Below are positions 1-7,492 of a stretch of 12,642 bases of DNA, one piece after another (position 1 is the first letter of the stretch; every line of letters starts with the position of its first letter). The stretch lies in assembly GCA_023260935.1 (NCBI GenBank), contig JALQTL010000295.1:1-12642 (forward strand). The letters run 5' to 3'. Both the position numbers and the translations under genes were made by a program. Under the pieces are notes generated by a model, which did not search any database, had not been told where the DNA came from, and saw nothing but the letters and a program-made list of their open reading frames with translations. This DNA is from Paracoccaceae bacterium. Lineage in GTDB: Bacteria; Pseudomonadota; Alphaproteobacteria; Rhodobacterales; Rhodobacteraceae.

Positions 1-708
1 CTGGAAAAGTGGTGGGAGCCTCGTCACGGCTTGTCCGTGGAACTGGTCGATTGCGCGCATCAAAGACCCAAGCGCCTTCGGGTCCACTATTGCAGCCCGC
101 GGCTTAGCTGTTGGCCGGATCAACGCATCCTTCAGGGCATAGGTTGGGTCGGTCGTCGCAGTCCCACTCGCAACGGCGAAACGAAACACGGCGCTGATCT
201 TCGACCGAAGGCGCTTGGCGGTCTCATAGTTACCCTTGGCCTCAAGCTTTCGAAGACAACGCAGGATCATGGGCGAGGTGATCTCTGACATCGGCTTCGA
301 GCCAAAATCGGCGATTGCCATGTCCAAAAGCCACTCCGTCTTAGCAAGCGTGGTATCGGCGCGACCTTCCTTCTTACTCTTATCAAAGTACGCGGCTGCC
401 TGGCTTTTGAAGGTCAGACCGCGCCGCTCTTTGTCTTCCCGCTTTCGGTCCTGCTTCGCTTGACTCGGGTCCTTTCCTGCTGCCAACAAGGCACGTGCGG
501 CATCGCGCGCTTGGCGGGCTTGTGCGAGGCTAACCTCAGGGTAGGGCCCGATAGCAAGCAATTTCTCTTTTCCATCAATGCGGTACTTCTGGTGCCACAG
601 GCGCGAACCCGTTGGCTTGACCAGAATAAACAGCCCTTCGAAGTCAGATACCTTATACGGCTTGTCCCGAGGCTTCAGGTTTCGAATCTTGGCGTCAGTC
701 AAGGGCAT
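1..708 (-). CDS. Tyrosine recombinase/integrase, P4-like (DUF4102 N-terminus), partial
   Basis: An open frame of 236 codons starts at ATG 708-706 and runs off the left edge without a stop. The only in-frame ATG before the upstream stop (TGA at 729-727) is this one. The protein begins MPLTDAKIRNLKPRDKPYKV and continues with GLFILVKPTGSRLW, KYRIDGKEKLLAIGPYPEVS and LAQARQARDAARALLAAGKD. This is the classic arm-type DNA-binding domain (DUF4102, about residues 3-90) of P4-like integrases. A core-binding domain follows (about 95-200, including RLRSKISAVFRFAVASGTA). The catalytic Arg/His/Arg/Tyr domain would lie outside the window, so activity cannot be judged. The family integrates genomic islands into tRNA 3' ends, and the gene starts 165 bp beyond the 3' end of a tRNA-CAT gene and reads away from it. 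Base composition is visibly less GC-rich than the neighbouring genes, as expected for acquired DNA. The family call is confident; whether the element is still mobile is unknown. Confidence 0.93.
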   Translation of the reverse strand, partial: MPLTDAKIRNLKPRDKPYKVSDFEGLFILVKPTGSRLWHQKYRIDGKEKLLAIGPYPEVSLAQARQARDAARALLAAGKDPSQAKQDRKREDKERRGLTFKSQAAAYFDKSKKEGRADTTLAKTEWLLDMAIADFGSKPMSEITSPMILRCLRKLEAKGNYETAKRLRSKISAVFRFAVASGTATTDPTYALKDALIRPTAKPRAAIVDPKALGSLMRAIDQFHGQAVTRLPPLFQ

Positions 709-711
709 GAT

Positions 712-773
712 GGGGGTAGCGCCTTTTCAGCAATCGACCGATACCCCCAGATGTACCCCCAAACCGGGGGTAT
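712..773. repeat. Four TACCCCC heptamers upstream of the integrase (candidate arm-type/operator sites)
   Basis: TACCCCC occurs on the plus strand at 742-748 and 754-760 and in inverted form (GGGGGTA) at 712-718 and 766-772. The three right-hand copies are spaced exactly 12 bp apart, about one helical turn. Copies two and three face each other around AAACC and could form a 7-bp hairpin. ATACCCCC (741-748) and GGGGGTAT (766-773) form a perfect 8-bp dyad. The nearest copy lies 3 bp upstream of the integrase start codon. Similar C-rich repeats are often seen beside tRNA-inserted DUF4102 integrases (from memory). A role as integrase arm sites or as an int operator is inference. Confidence 0.55.
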
Positions 774-873
774 TTCAGTATACGTTGCTGGACGACATCG
801 GACCACAAGACTTCACGAAACCCTTATATACAAGGGAATCTCGGATGTCACCGGATGAATAAGGACAGAAAAA

Positions 874-900
874 TGGTGGCGAGGGAGGGACTCGAACCCT
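874..900. other. Probable attachment-site core (attL) of a tRNA-inserted genomic island
   Basis: P4-family integrases recombine at the 3' part of tRNA genes, usually the T-arm to CCA end, and leave an intact tRNA copy next to int. Here the tRNA 3' half faces the integrase gene. The exact core cannot be fixed because the partner repeat (attR) would lie beyond the left edge; no second copy of this stretch was seen inside the window. The boundaries given cover the T arm and acceptor end and are approximate. Confidence 0.5.
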
Positions 901-950
901 CGACCTTGCGATTATGAGTCGCACGCTCTAACCAGCTGAGCTACCTAGCC
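874..950 (-). tRNA. tRNA with anticodon CAT, probably elongator tRNA-Met
   Basis: On the minus strand a 77-nt cloverleaf can be folded by eye. The acceptor 5' strand is GGCTAGG (950-944), followed by the D arm TAGCTCAGCTGGTTAGAGC. The anticodon stem GCGA/TCGC encloses loop CTCATAA (anticodon CAT). The T arm is GAGGG-TTCGAGT-CCCTC, then acceptor 3' strand CCTCGCC (884-878), discriminator A and an encoded CCA (876-874). The 5' start resembles the elongator Met tRNA of other proteobacteria, but a tRNA-Ile2 (CAT, lysidine-modified) is not excluded, because the anticodon stem is also like that of Ile2. The acceptor stem has one mismatch, U4 opposite C69. The 3' end faces the integrase, so it probably serves as the attachment site. 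Confidence 0.93.
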
Positions 951-999
951 ACTGGCGGGCGTCGTATTGCGCGCACCGATTGGCGTCAAGGGCAAATCG

Positions 1000-3018
1000 T
1001 CATTCCGCTGTAGCCCTTTCATGGGCCACGCGCGGCCTGCCCGATGCGGTGACGGTCAGCCGCGCCTCGATGAACATGCGGCGGCCCTCAATCTCGGTTT
1101 CCTTCACCTCGGGCAGAACGGTCACATGCAGATCCACCGCCCCTGCGCGCAAAGCGCGGGCGCGCGCATCGGCCCGCAAGGCTTCTTCCATCGCCTGCAA
1201 GGCATCATCCCGGTTGGAAAAAACCTCAACCCCAGCCGGTAGATGCGCCACGAAACGCCCTTCGGCGGGCGAGGTGACGATACCCGTTACCCGCTGGCTG
1301 ACCTGCCCCACCACGGCGCCAATGGCATTGGCCACCCCGGCATGTTCGGGCAGGATCATCGGGCAGCCCAGTCTTTCGCCGACCGCGCCGTAATAGGACG
1401 GGGCCGAAGCGCCAAGCCCGATGACCGGCACGCCAAGGCGGACCGACACCTGCACCACACCGCGATGCCCGCCAAGCCCCGCCGATACCAACGGATGCCG
1501 GGCAAGCGTTTCGGGTTGCTGGCCGGCAAAGGCCGCATCTTCCCCGAAGGCCGCTTCCAGCAGGCAATCGGCGGTTTGCGCGGTCAGCTGGTCGACGATC
1601 ATCTGCGCCAGAATTGCCGGATCTGTGGCAAAACGATCGCCCGCCCCGGTGCGGCGCCGGCCCAGCAGGCGCAGCGCCTTTTCCGCGGCCGCGCCGTCCC
1701 AGGCCTCCAGCCGGCCCAACACATGTGAGGCATCTGACGGGGTGACGCCGGAAATCATCACAAGGCCGCGGGCAACAAGACGTTCCAGTGCCGCCACCTC
1801 CAACCGCGATGTCAGCGCATGGGCCAGCGGCATGGGCTGCCCGATCCGGGCCAGAACCGTCGCCTCGCGCGCGGTCAGCCCGCCTGCCAGCCCGCCCATG
1901 GGCACCACGAAGCGGCCATCATGTTCACCGCTGGTATCGGACGACAGCGCCCGGTCCAGCGCCGCATGCACCATCTGGCCATGATCCACCGCCAGAAGCG
2001 ATACGGGGATCAGCCGGCGCGGGCCAAGGCGCAGCCCCCCCAGAAGCCCTTCGGTGATCAGATGCACCTCGGAATCGCCGCCAAGGCCGGTTGTGCGCAT
2101 CGCCACCGCCTCGACCATGGTGCGGAACCCGCCGACGCGCGCGCCTTCTGGGTCAATCTCGGGCAGGCCATCCTTCAGCAAGGCCACGTCCGTGGTGGTG
2201 CCGCCGATATCGCTGACCAGCGCATCCGCGGCCCCGGTCAGCCAACGGGCGCCCACGATGCTGGCGGCGGGGCCGGAAAGGATGGTTTCGATCGGCCGTT
2301 CACGCACCATAGTGGCCGAGATCAGCGCCCCGTCGCCCCGCACCACCATCAGCGGTGCATCAATCCCCACAGCCGCCAGATGCCGTTCGCAGGCGGCCAC
2401 CAGACGGTCGATCATGCCAATCAGCCGCGCATTCAGCACCGCCGTCAGCGCCCGCTTCGGCCCGTTCAGATTTGCCGAAAGCTCGTGCGAACAGGTCACC
2501 GGCCGCCCCGTCACCCGGCGGATCAGATCGCGCGCCGCAATCTCGTGCGCGGGGTTTCGGGTGGCAAACCGCGCCGCCACCGCAAAGCCCATGACATGAT
2601 CGGCAAGCCCCGCAACCGCCTGTTCCAGGGCGGCCTCATCCAGCGGTGCCAGTTCCTGCCCGGCATGGCCATGCCCCCCCGCAAGACGGATCAGCGGGTC
2701 GCCCTTCAGCGCCTCGTCCAGTCCGGCGCGGGCCTCGTCCCCGGCATCGAAGCCGATGAAGACAAGCGCCACGCGCCCGCCCTGCCCTTCGACCAGCGCG
2801 TTCGTGGCAAGCGTGGTGGAAAGTGAGACAAGGCTGATTTCATCGGCCCGCACCCCGGCCGCTGCAAGGGCCTGATCCACCGCGCCGCCGATACCAAGCG
2901 CAAGATCGGCCCGAGTCGTCAGCGATTTGGCCTTGCCGATCACCCTGGTCGCGGCTTCGTCCACGATCACGGCATCGGTATAGGTGCCACCCGTATCCAC
3001 GCCCAGAAAATAACCCAT
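1000..3018 (-). CDS. Hydantoinase/oxoprolinase family protein, HyuA-type
   Basis: The product is 672 residues, close to the usual HyuA length (about 680). Two phosphate-loop-like motifs of the actin/hexokinase-fold domains are visible: GVDTGGTYTD at residues 6-15 and DIGGTTTD at 270-277. STTLATNALVEG (67-78), VRGDGALIS (226-234) and ETILSGPAAS (244-253) are further family signatures. HyuA proteins form the ATP-using subunit of ATP-dependent N-methylhydantoinases, 5-oxoprolinases and acetone-carboxylase-like enzymes. They normally pair with a HyuB subunit. No hyuB lies on either side here: downstream is the tRNA and island, upstream a hydrolase gene in the same direction. The enzyme may therefore work alone, or its partner may be elsewhere. 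Start ATG 3018-3016 follows AGAAGGA about 10 bases upstream. The substrate cannot be assigned. Confidence 0.9.
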   Translation of the reverse strand: MGYFLGVDTGGTYTDAVIVDEAATRVIGKAKSLTTRADLALGIGGAVDQALAAAGVRADEISLVSLSTTLATNALVEGQGGRVALVFIGFDAGDEARAGLDEALKGDPLIRLAGGHGHAGQELAPLDEAALEQAVAGLADHVMGFAVAARFATRNPAHEIAARDLIRRVTGRPVTCSHELSANLNGPKRALTAVLNARLIGMIDRLVAACERHLAAVGIDAPLMVVRGDGALISATMVRERPIETILSGPAASIVGARWLTGAADALVSDIGGTTTDVALLKDGLPEIDPEGARVGGFRTMVEAVAMRTTGLGGDSEVHLITEGLLGGLRLGPRRLIPVSLLAVDHGQMVHAALDRALSSDTSGEHDGRFVVPMGGLAGGLTAREATVLARIGQPMPLAHALTSRLEVAALERLVARGLVMISGVTPSDASHVLGRLEAWDGAAAEKALRLLGRRRTGAGDRFATDPAILAQMIVDQLTAQTADCLLEAAFGEDAAFAGQQPETLARHPLVSAGLGGHRGVVQVSVRLGVPVIGLGASAPSYYGAVGERLGCPMILPEHAGVANAIGAVVGQVSQRVTGIVTSPAEGRFVAHLPAGVEVFSNRDDALQAMEEALRADARARALRAGAVDLHVTVLPEVKETEIEGRRMFIEARLTVTASGRPRVAHERATAE

Positions 3019-3120
3019 GGCCCGCCGATCCTTCTGTCTTGCCCGTCAGCTAGGCCAGAACCGGCGAAAGGTCACCCCCGGATGCGACATTTCCAGTCGC
3101 GGACAGGACGCAGGCTTGCG

Positions 3121-3798
3121 CTATTTCGTGGTGTTGATCGTTTCCACGACCCGCGCGGCAATGGCCGCACTGCCCTTGAAGGACGGATGGATCATGTCAA
3201 GCTGGTGGAACGACATATCCCCGTAAGGCACCAGATCGGCCATCGGAAGGAAAGTGACCCCCGCGTCAAAGCGCGACATCAGGGCAAGGCGGCGGTCCAG
3301 TTCGTTGCCCGCGGGGCCACAATGCTTGATCGGGGTGATGGTGCCGGGATTGCGCAGATATCCCAGATAGATGACCCGCGCCCCGGTCTTGCGGATACGA
3401 TCCACGAAGGCCGGGATGGCACCGGCGCGGCCGTCGGTCGAAACCAGTCGGTTCAGCACACCGGAACAGACCATGCAGCCGCAGCCGAACAGCAGGTCAT
3501 TGCCGCCGCCGTTCATCACCACAATATCCCAGGGCCCGGGCTGAAACTGGGCCGTGATGCGCATGCCCGCACTGCCCGAGATTGGCAGCAGGTGAAAATA
3601 CCGCGCGCCCACAACAGACCTGTCGACCACCTCGGCCCCAAGCGCCTTTTCCATTTCATCGGCCACCGAGGCAGTGCCGGCCCGGTTTGCGGCCAGCATC
3701 GAATCGCCCAGCACCAGAATGCGGGCGCTGCCGTCACTGGGGATCGGCTCGCCGCAGCTGCCAAGCAGCAGGAATATCAGGCAGAGCAGTTTCTTCAT
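3121..3798 (-). CDS. SGNH/GDSL-family hydrolase, predicted lipoprotein
   Basis: The 225-residue product starts MKKLLCLIFLLLGSC, a short lipoprotein signal peptide with the lipobox ending at Cys15, so the mature protein should be lipid-anchored in the cell envelope. The SGNH catalytic blocks are in order: GDS with nucleophile Ser33, a block II Gly near residue 64, GGGND with Asn100, and DMIHPS with Asp201 and His204. Members of this fold are esterases, lipases or acyl-hydrolases on lipids, glycans or peptidoglycan; the substrate here is unknown. An unusual cluster CGCMVC (Cys106, 108, 111) plus Cys160 could form disulfides in the periplasm. ATG 3798 is preferred over the in-frame GTG at 3801 because GGAA lies about 9 bases upstream of the ATG. 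The gene lies 75 bp after rpoN in the same direction, so cotranscription is possible. Confidence 0.85.
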   Translation of the reverse strand: MKKLLCLIFLLLGSCGEPIPSDGSARILVLGDSMLAANRAGTASVADEMEKALGAEVVDRSVVGARYFHLLPISGSAGMRITAQFQPGPWDIVVMNGGGNDLLFGCGCMVCSGVLNRLVSTDGRAGAIPAFVDRIRKTGARVIYLGYLRNPGTITPIKHCGPAGNELDRRLALMSRFDAGVTFLPMADLVPYGDMSFHQLDMIHPSFKGSAAIAARVVETINTTK

Positions 3799-3839
3799 CA
3801 CGCGATTCCAAGGGCTGTGCCCAACCTGCCGCGCGACCG

Positions 3840-3855
3840 TGGCACGATCATGGCA
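3840..3855 (+). promoter_or_regulatory. Candidate sigma-54 promoter (-24/-12) pointing antisense into rpoN
   Basis: TGGCACG-N4-TGGCA matches the sigma-54 consensus TGGCACG-N4-TTGCA with one mismatch and keeps the exact spacing between the -24 GG and the -12 GC. It lies between the 3' end of rpoN and the lipoprotein gene but on the plus strand, so a transcript would start near 3866 and run antisense through rpoN. This is a sequence match only; chance occurrence is possible and no activator site was identified. Confidence 0.3.
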
Positions 3856-3873
3856 AAGATTTCGGAAACGCGG

Positions 3874-5124
3874 TCAGCGCAGGCGCCGCCGGTGCGCGGG
3901 GGGAATGCGCAGGGCCGTGCGGTATTTGGCAACCGTCCGCCGTGCCACGGCCACGCGCCCGTCAGACAGGGCGGCCGCCAAAGCCTCGTCCGACAGCGGG
4001 CGGCTGCGGTCTTCATCGGCCACCAGCCGGGCAAGGCGGGCCCGCAGGGCGCCGGCGCCCGTATCGGCCCCCATGTCAGGCGAAAACAGGGCCCGCAGCC
4101 ACCAGGTGCCGTGCGGCGTGTCCACGGAGGTCCCCGCGACGACCCGGCTGACGGTGGATTTGTGCAGCCGCACCTCATCGGCCACGGCCTGCATCGTCAG
4201 CGGCTTCATCGCCATCGGCCCGGCTTCCAGTGCAGCCGCCTGCACCGAAAGCACATGCCGCGCCACCACAAGCAGCGTCTGGTTGCGGCTTTCGACCATG
4301 CGGCGGATGCTGTTGGCCTGCGCCTCACCCGCAATGCCCGGGACGATGGTGATTTCCGGCAAGGCCGACCGGTTCAGCCCGACCTGCCAGCCATCGGCGG
4401 TTTTTCTGACCGTCAGGTCGGGTTCCCGCATCGGGCTGTGAACCGCGCTGAAGGCGGCCCCCGGCTTGGGGTTGAAGCCCCGGATGATCCCGAACCGGCG
4501 CCGGATAGCGGGTTCGTCCAGCCCGGTCAGCCGGCACAGCCCCGCCCAATCGCCCGAGGCAAGAAGGCCAAGATTGTTCAGGATGATCTGCATCGGGCCA
4601 TCCAGCACCCCCGCCTCGTGCGCCTGAAGGGCCAGACAATCGGCCAGCCCGCGGGCAAACAGCCCAGCCGGTTCGATCGTTTGCAGACGGGCCAGAACCT
4701 CTGCCACCTCGGCCTCGGTCACGCCCAGTTCACCGGCCAGATCGGCAAGGTCGCGGCCCAGCCAACCCGAAGGTTCCAGCGCCTCGACCAGGGCAACGGC
4801 AATCCGGCGCATTGGCCCGGGCGGCACCTTGGCGGGCACCATGTCGATCACATGGGCCATCAGGCTGGGGCCCGGGGCCGCGGCCTGATCAGCCGCCATG
4901 TCATCACCCGCGCGGGTCAGGATGCCGGTCCAGCGCGGCAGCCATTCATCGGGTCCGGGGGACACGGGGGTCAGCACCAGGGCGGGGTTTTCGGCCGCCT
5001 GTTCTTCCAGATAGCGGGTCAGGCCAGCCGCGTCTGCCCGCAGCAGCCGCAACGCTGTGTGCAGCGATCCCGAAAGCCGCAGCCTTTGGGTCTGAATCAC
5101 ATTCATGCTGCTGCGCGTCGCCAT
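3874..5124 (-). CDS. rpoN: RNA polymerase sigma-54 factor RpoN
   Basis: The 416-residue product has the sigma-54 layout. The N-terminal activator-responsive region I runs from about residue 8 to 50 (QTQRLRLSGSLHTALRLL, EEQAAENPAL). A core-binding region follows, then a helix-turn-helix at about 321-339 (MQAVADEVRLHKSTVSRVV) followed by TPHGTWWLRALFS. The C-terminal RpoN box is ARRTVAKYR at 394-402 and recognises the -24 element. The protein is shorter than the usual 470-500 residues because the acidic region II is almost missing; this is also known for Rhodobacter sigma-54 proteins. Many Rhodobacter species carry several rpoN copies with separate roles (nitrogen fixation, flagella). No nif or fla gene is in this window, so the regulon is unknown. 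ATG 5124 is given as start; ATG 5106 is an alternative beginning just before region I. It is divergent from the selD fusion. Confidence 0.92.
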   Translation of the reverse strand: MATRSSMNVIQTQRLRLSGSLHTALRLLRADAAGLTRYLEEQAAENPALVLTPVSPGPDEWLPRWTGILTRAGDDMAADQAAAPGPSLMAHVIDMVPAKVPPGPMRRIAVALVEALEPSGWLGRDLADLAGELGVTEAEVAEVLARLQTIEPAGLFARGLADCLALQAHEAGVLDGPMQIILNNLGLLASGDWAGLCRLTGLDEPAIRRRFGIIRGFNPKPGAAFSAVHSPMREPDLTVRKTADGWQVGLNRSALPEITIVPGIAGEAQANSIRRMVESRNQTLLVVARHVLSVQAAALEAGPMAMKPLTMQAVADEVRLHKSTVSRVVAGTSVDTPHGTWWLRALFSPDMGADTGAGALRARLARLVADEDRSRPLSDEALAAALSDGRVAVARRTVAKYRTALRIPPAHRRRLR

Positions 5125-5187
5125 GGCGCGAACCTAGGCGGGCATCCCCCCCTTCGCAAGCAGCCCGAAGCGGGATCGACACGGGAT

Positions 5188-5206
5188 CGTCACCGCGGAT
5201 GTGACG
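5188..5206. promoter_or_regulatory. 19-bp dyad CGTCAC-N7-GTGACG between rpoN and the selD fusion
   Basis: Perfect 6-bp inverted arms CGTCAC (5188-5193) and GTGACG (5201-5206) are separated by 7 bp in the 135-bp divergent intergenic region. The position between two divergent starts fits an operator for a dimeric regulator. No regulator family is assigned. Confidence 0.35.
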
Positions 5207-5259
5207 CAAAGGCCCCTCGCATCGGGCGGCCCGGGCAGCTAGGACTGGCAGATGAAGCA

Positions 5260-7479
5260 ATGAAGGCCGGAACGATGCACGCGCCCCCCCTGCCCCTGAC
5301 CCAGGACATCCTCTTGATCGGCGGCGGCCATGCCCATGCCCTTGTCCTGCGGATGTGGGGGATGAAGCCGCTTGCGGGTGCGCGACTGACGGTGGTGAAC
5401 CCCGGCCCGGTCGCGCCCTACACCGGCATGCTGCCGGGGGCGGTGGCCGGGCATTACGCCAAACGTGACATGATGATCGATCTTGTCCGGCTGGCCCGCT
5501 TTGCAGGTGCGCGCGCGATCCTGGACCGTGTGGTGGCGCTGGACCCGGCGACGCGGCAGGCAAGGCTCGGCTCGGGGCGGGTGCTGGCCTATGACGTGGC
5601 ATCGATCGATATCGGCATCGCATCCGATCTGCCGGGCCTTGAAGGATTTGCCGATCATGCGGTCAGCGCGAAGCCACTGGGCGCCTATGCCGAAAGGTGG
5701 GAGGCCTTTGTCGCTGCCGCCCCGGAAAAGCCCCGGCTGGTGATCATCGGGGCTGGGGTCGGCGGGGTGGAACTGGCCTTGGCCTCGGCCCATCGGCTGA
5801 AAAGTGTCGGCCGGCAGCCCCGGATCACCCTGCTTGAGCAGGGGGCCGCGCCCCTGCCCGGGCTGGCGAACGCCACCCGCAACCGGCTGCTGGCGGCGCT
5901 GAAAGACCACGATGTCACGCTGCGCTGCGGGGTGACGGTCGGCAGCATCGGAGCCGATCATGTGGTGCTGACGGACGGCAGCACGCTGGGTTCTGACTTC
6001 ACGCTTTCGGTTGCGGGATCACGCCCGCAAGGCTGGCTGGCCCAGACGGGACTGGACCTGCATCAGGGCTTTGTCACCGTTGGTCCCACGCTGCAAAGCT
6101 CTGACCCGGCGGTCTTTGCCGCGGGCGATTGCGCGCATCTGGGCTTTGCCCCCCGGCCCAAGGCTGGGGTCTTTGCCGTGCGCGAGGCGCCGGTGCTGTT
6201 TCACAACCTGCGCGCCGCCGTGACCGGCGGGCCGATGCGGCGCTTCAGCCCGCAGCGCGACTATCTGAAACTGATCTCGACCGGGGGCAAGGTGGCGGTG
6301 GCCGACAAGTTCGGCCTTCGGTTGGGCGGCGCCTGGCTGTGGCGGCTGAAAGACCGGATAGACCGCAGCTTCATGGCGAAGTTCGAGGCCTTCCCCGCCA
6401 TGCCCATGCCGGCCCTGCCGGCCGAACAGGCGCGCGGCCTGCGCGAAGCGATGGGGGAAAAGCCGATGTGTGGCGGATGCGGCGCCAAGGTCGGCAGCGA
6501 CGCGCTTTCCAAGGCCCTGACGGCCCTGCCGGCGCCAGAACGTGCCGATCTTCTTTCCGGCCCCGGCGATGATGCTGCCGTGCTGGCCATCGGCGGCACC
6601 CGGCAGGTCATCACCACAGATCATCTGCGCGCCTTCGTCAGCGATCCGCATCTGATGGCGCGGCTGGCCGCCCGGCATGCGCTTGGCGATATCTGGGCAA
6701 TGGGGGCCGATCCGCAGGTGGCCTTGGCGCAGATCACCCTGCCGCGCCTTTCCTCGGCGCTTCAGACCCGCATGCTGACCGAGGTGATGGAGGCCGCCGC
6801 CACCGTGTTTCGCGCAGCCGGTGCCGATATCGCGGGGGGGCATACATCGGTGGGTGACGAACTGGCAATCGGGTTTACCGTCACTGGCCTGTCGACCCGA
6901 CCGATCGCCAAGGGTGCGGCCCGGCCCGGCGATGTGCTGGTGCTGACCAGCCCGATCGGCACAGGGGTGGTGCTGGCGGCGGAAATGGCGCTGTCGCGAT
7001 TGACAGACCCGGGGCTGATGCTGGGTGAGGCATGGGCCGCCACGATTGCCGCCATGCAGCGGCCGGCCGACACGGCGGCGCGCGTCTTTCGCGACCATGC
7101 CTCGGCCATGACCGATATCACCGGCTTTGGCCTTGCCGGGCATCTTTGGGAAATGCTGGGCAAGGGCGCGCTGTCGGCCCGGCTGGATCTGGGGGCGGTT
7201 CCCTTCCTGCCGGGGGCGGTGGATCTGGCGGCACAGGGTGTTGCCTCAACACTGATGCCCGCCAACCGCGCAGCCCTTGACTGGCAGGTGGATGCGCCAC
7301 CGGGCCCCCGGACCGACCTTCTGTTTGATCCGCAGACCTGCGGCGGCCTGCTGGCGGCGGTTCCGCGCGCGGCCCTGCCGGGGGTGCTGGCCAGGCTGGA
7401 CGCCATGGGCGAAACCGCTGCCTGCATTGGCGAGGTGACAGACCCGGGGGGCAACCCGGGGCAGATCCTGGTAGTCTGA
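5260..7479 (+). CDS. selD: Selenide, water dikinase (selenophosphate synthetase) fused to an N-terminal FAD/NAD(P) oxidoreductase domain
   Basis: The 739-residue product has two modules. Residues about 14-390 form an NADH-dehydrogenase-like FAD enzyme: ILLIGGGHAH (17-26) for FAD, VIIGAGVGGVELA (161-173) for NAD(P)H, and AAGDCA (287-292) at the second FAD contact. Residues about 400-739 form SelD, which makes selenophosphate from selenide and ATP. The catalytic loop CGGCGAK supplies Cys407 and Lys410, equivalent to Cys17 and Lys20 of the E. coli enzyme. GDDAAV (436-441), TTDH (452-455), GGH (526-528), DITGFG (619-624) and DPQTCGG (690-696) are the metal, nucleotide and glycine-rich motifs. The catalytic residue is Cys, not selenocysteine. 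The fusion is known in several lineages, and the oxidoreductase may deliver reduced selenium. No selA, selB or mnmH is in the window, so the use (Sec or selenouridine) is open. The frame stays open far upstream; ATG 5260 was chosen where homology begins, with ATG 5275 as alternative. Confidence 0.93.
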   Translation: MKAGTMHAPPLPLTQDILLIGGGHAHALVLRMWGMKPLAGARLTVVNPGPVAPYTGMLPGAVAGHYAKRDMMIDLVRLARFAGARAILDRVVALDPATRQARLGSGRVLAYDVASIDIGIASDLPGLEGFADHAVSAKPLGAYAERWEAFVAAAPEKPRLVIIGAGVGGVELALASAHRLKSVGRQPRITLLEQGAAPLPGLANATRNRLLAALKDHDVTLRCGVTVGSIGADHVVLTDGSTLGSDFTLSVAGSRPQGWLAQTGLDLHQGFVTVGPTLQSSDPAVFAAGDCAHLGFAPRPKAGVFAVREAPVLFHNLRAAVTGGPMRRFSPQRDYLKLISTGGKVAVADKFGLRLGGAWLWRLKDRIDRSFMAKFEAFPAMPMPALPAEQARGLREAMGEKPMCGGCGAKVGSDALSKALTALPAPERADLLSGPGDDAAVLAIGGTRQVITTDHLRAFVSDPHLMARLAARHALGDIWAMGADPQVALAQITLPRLSSALQTRMLTEVMEAAATVFRAAGADIAGGHTSVGDELAIGFTVTGLSTRPIAKGAARPGDVLVLTSPIGTGVVLAAEMALSRLTDPGLMLGEAWAATIAAMQRPADTAARVFRDHASAMTDITGFGLAGHLWEMLGKGALSARLDLGAVPFLPGAVDLAAQGVASTLMPANRAALDWQVDAPPGPRTDLLFDPQTCGGLLAAVPRAALPGVLARLDAMGETAACIGEVTDPGGNPGQILVV

Positions 7480-7492
7480 CCCGGCGGCACGG

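Noticed and set aside
1819..2826. 335-codon plus-strand open frame opposite the HyuA-type gene
   Set aside because: Antisense to a well-conserved enzyme, with no recognisable motif.
3082..5259. Very long plus-strand open frame upstream of the selD fusion (together about 1465 codons)
   Set aside because: The first 726 codons run antisense to the lipoprotein and rpoN genes and show no domain. The open frame is an effect of high GC; SelD-fusion homology starts only at about 5260.
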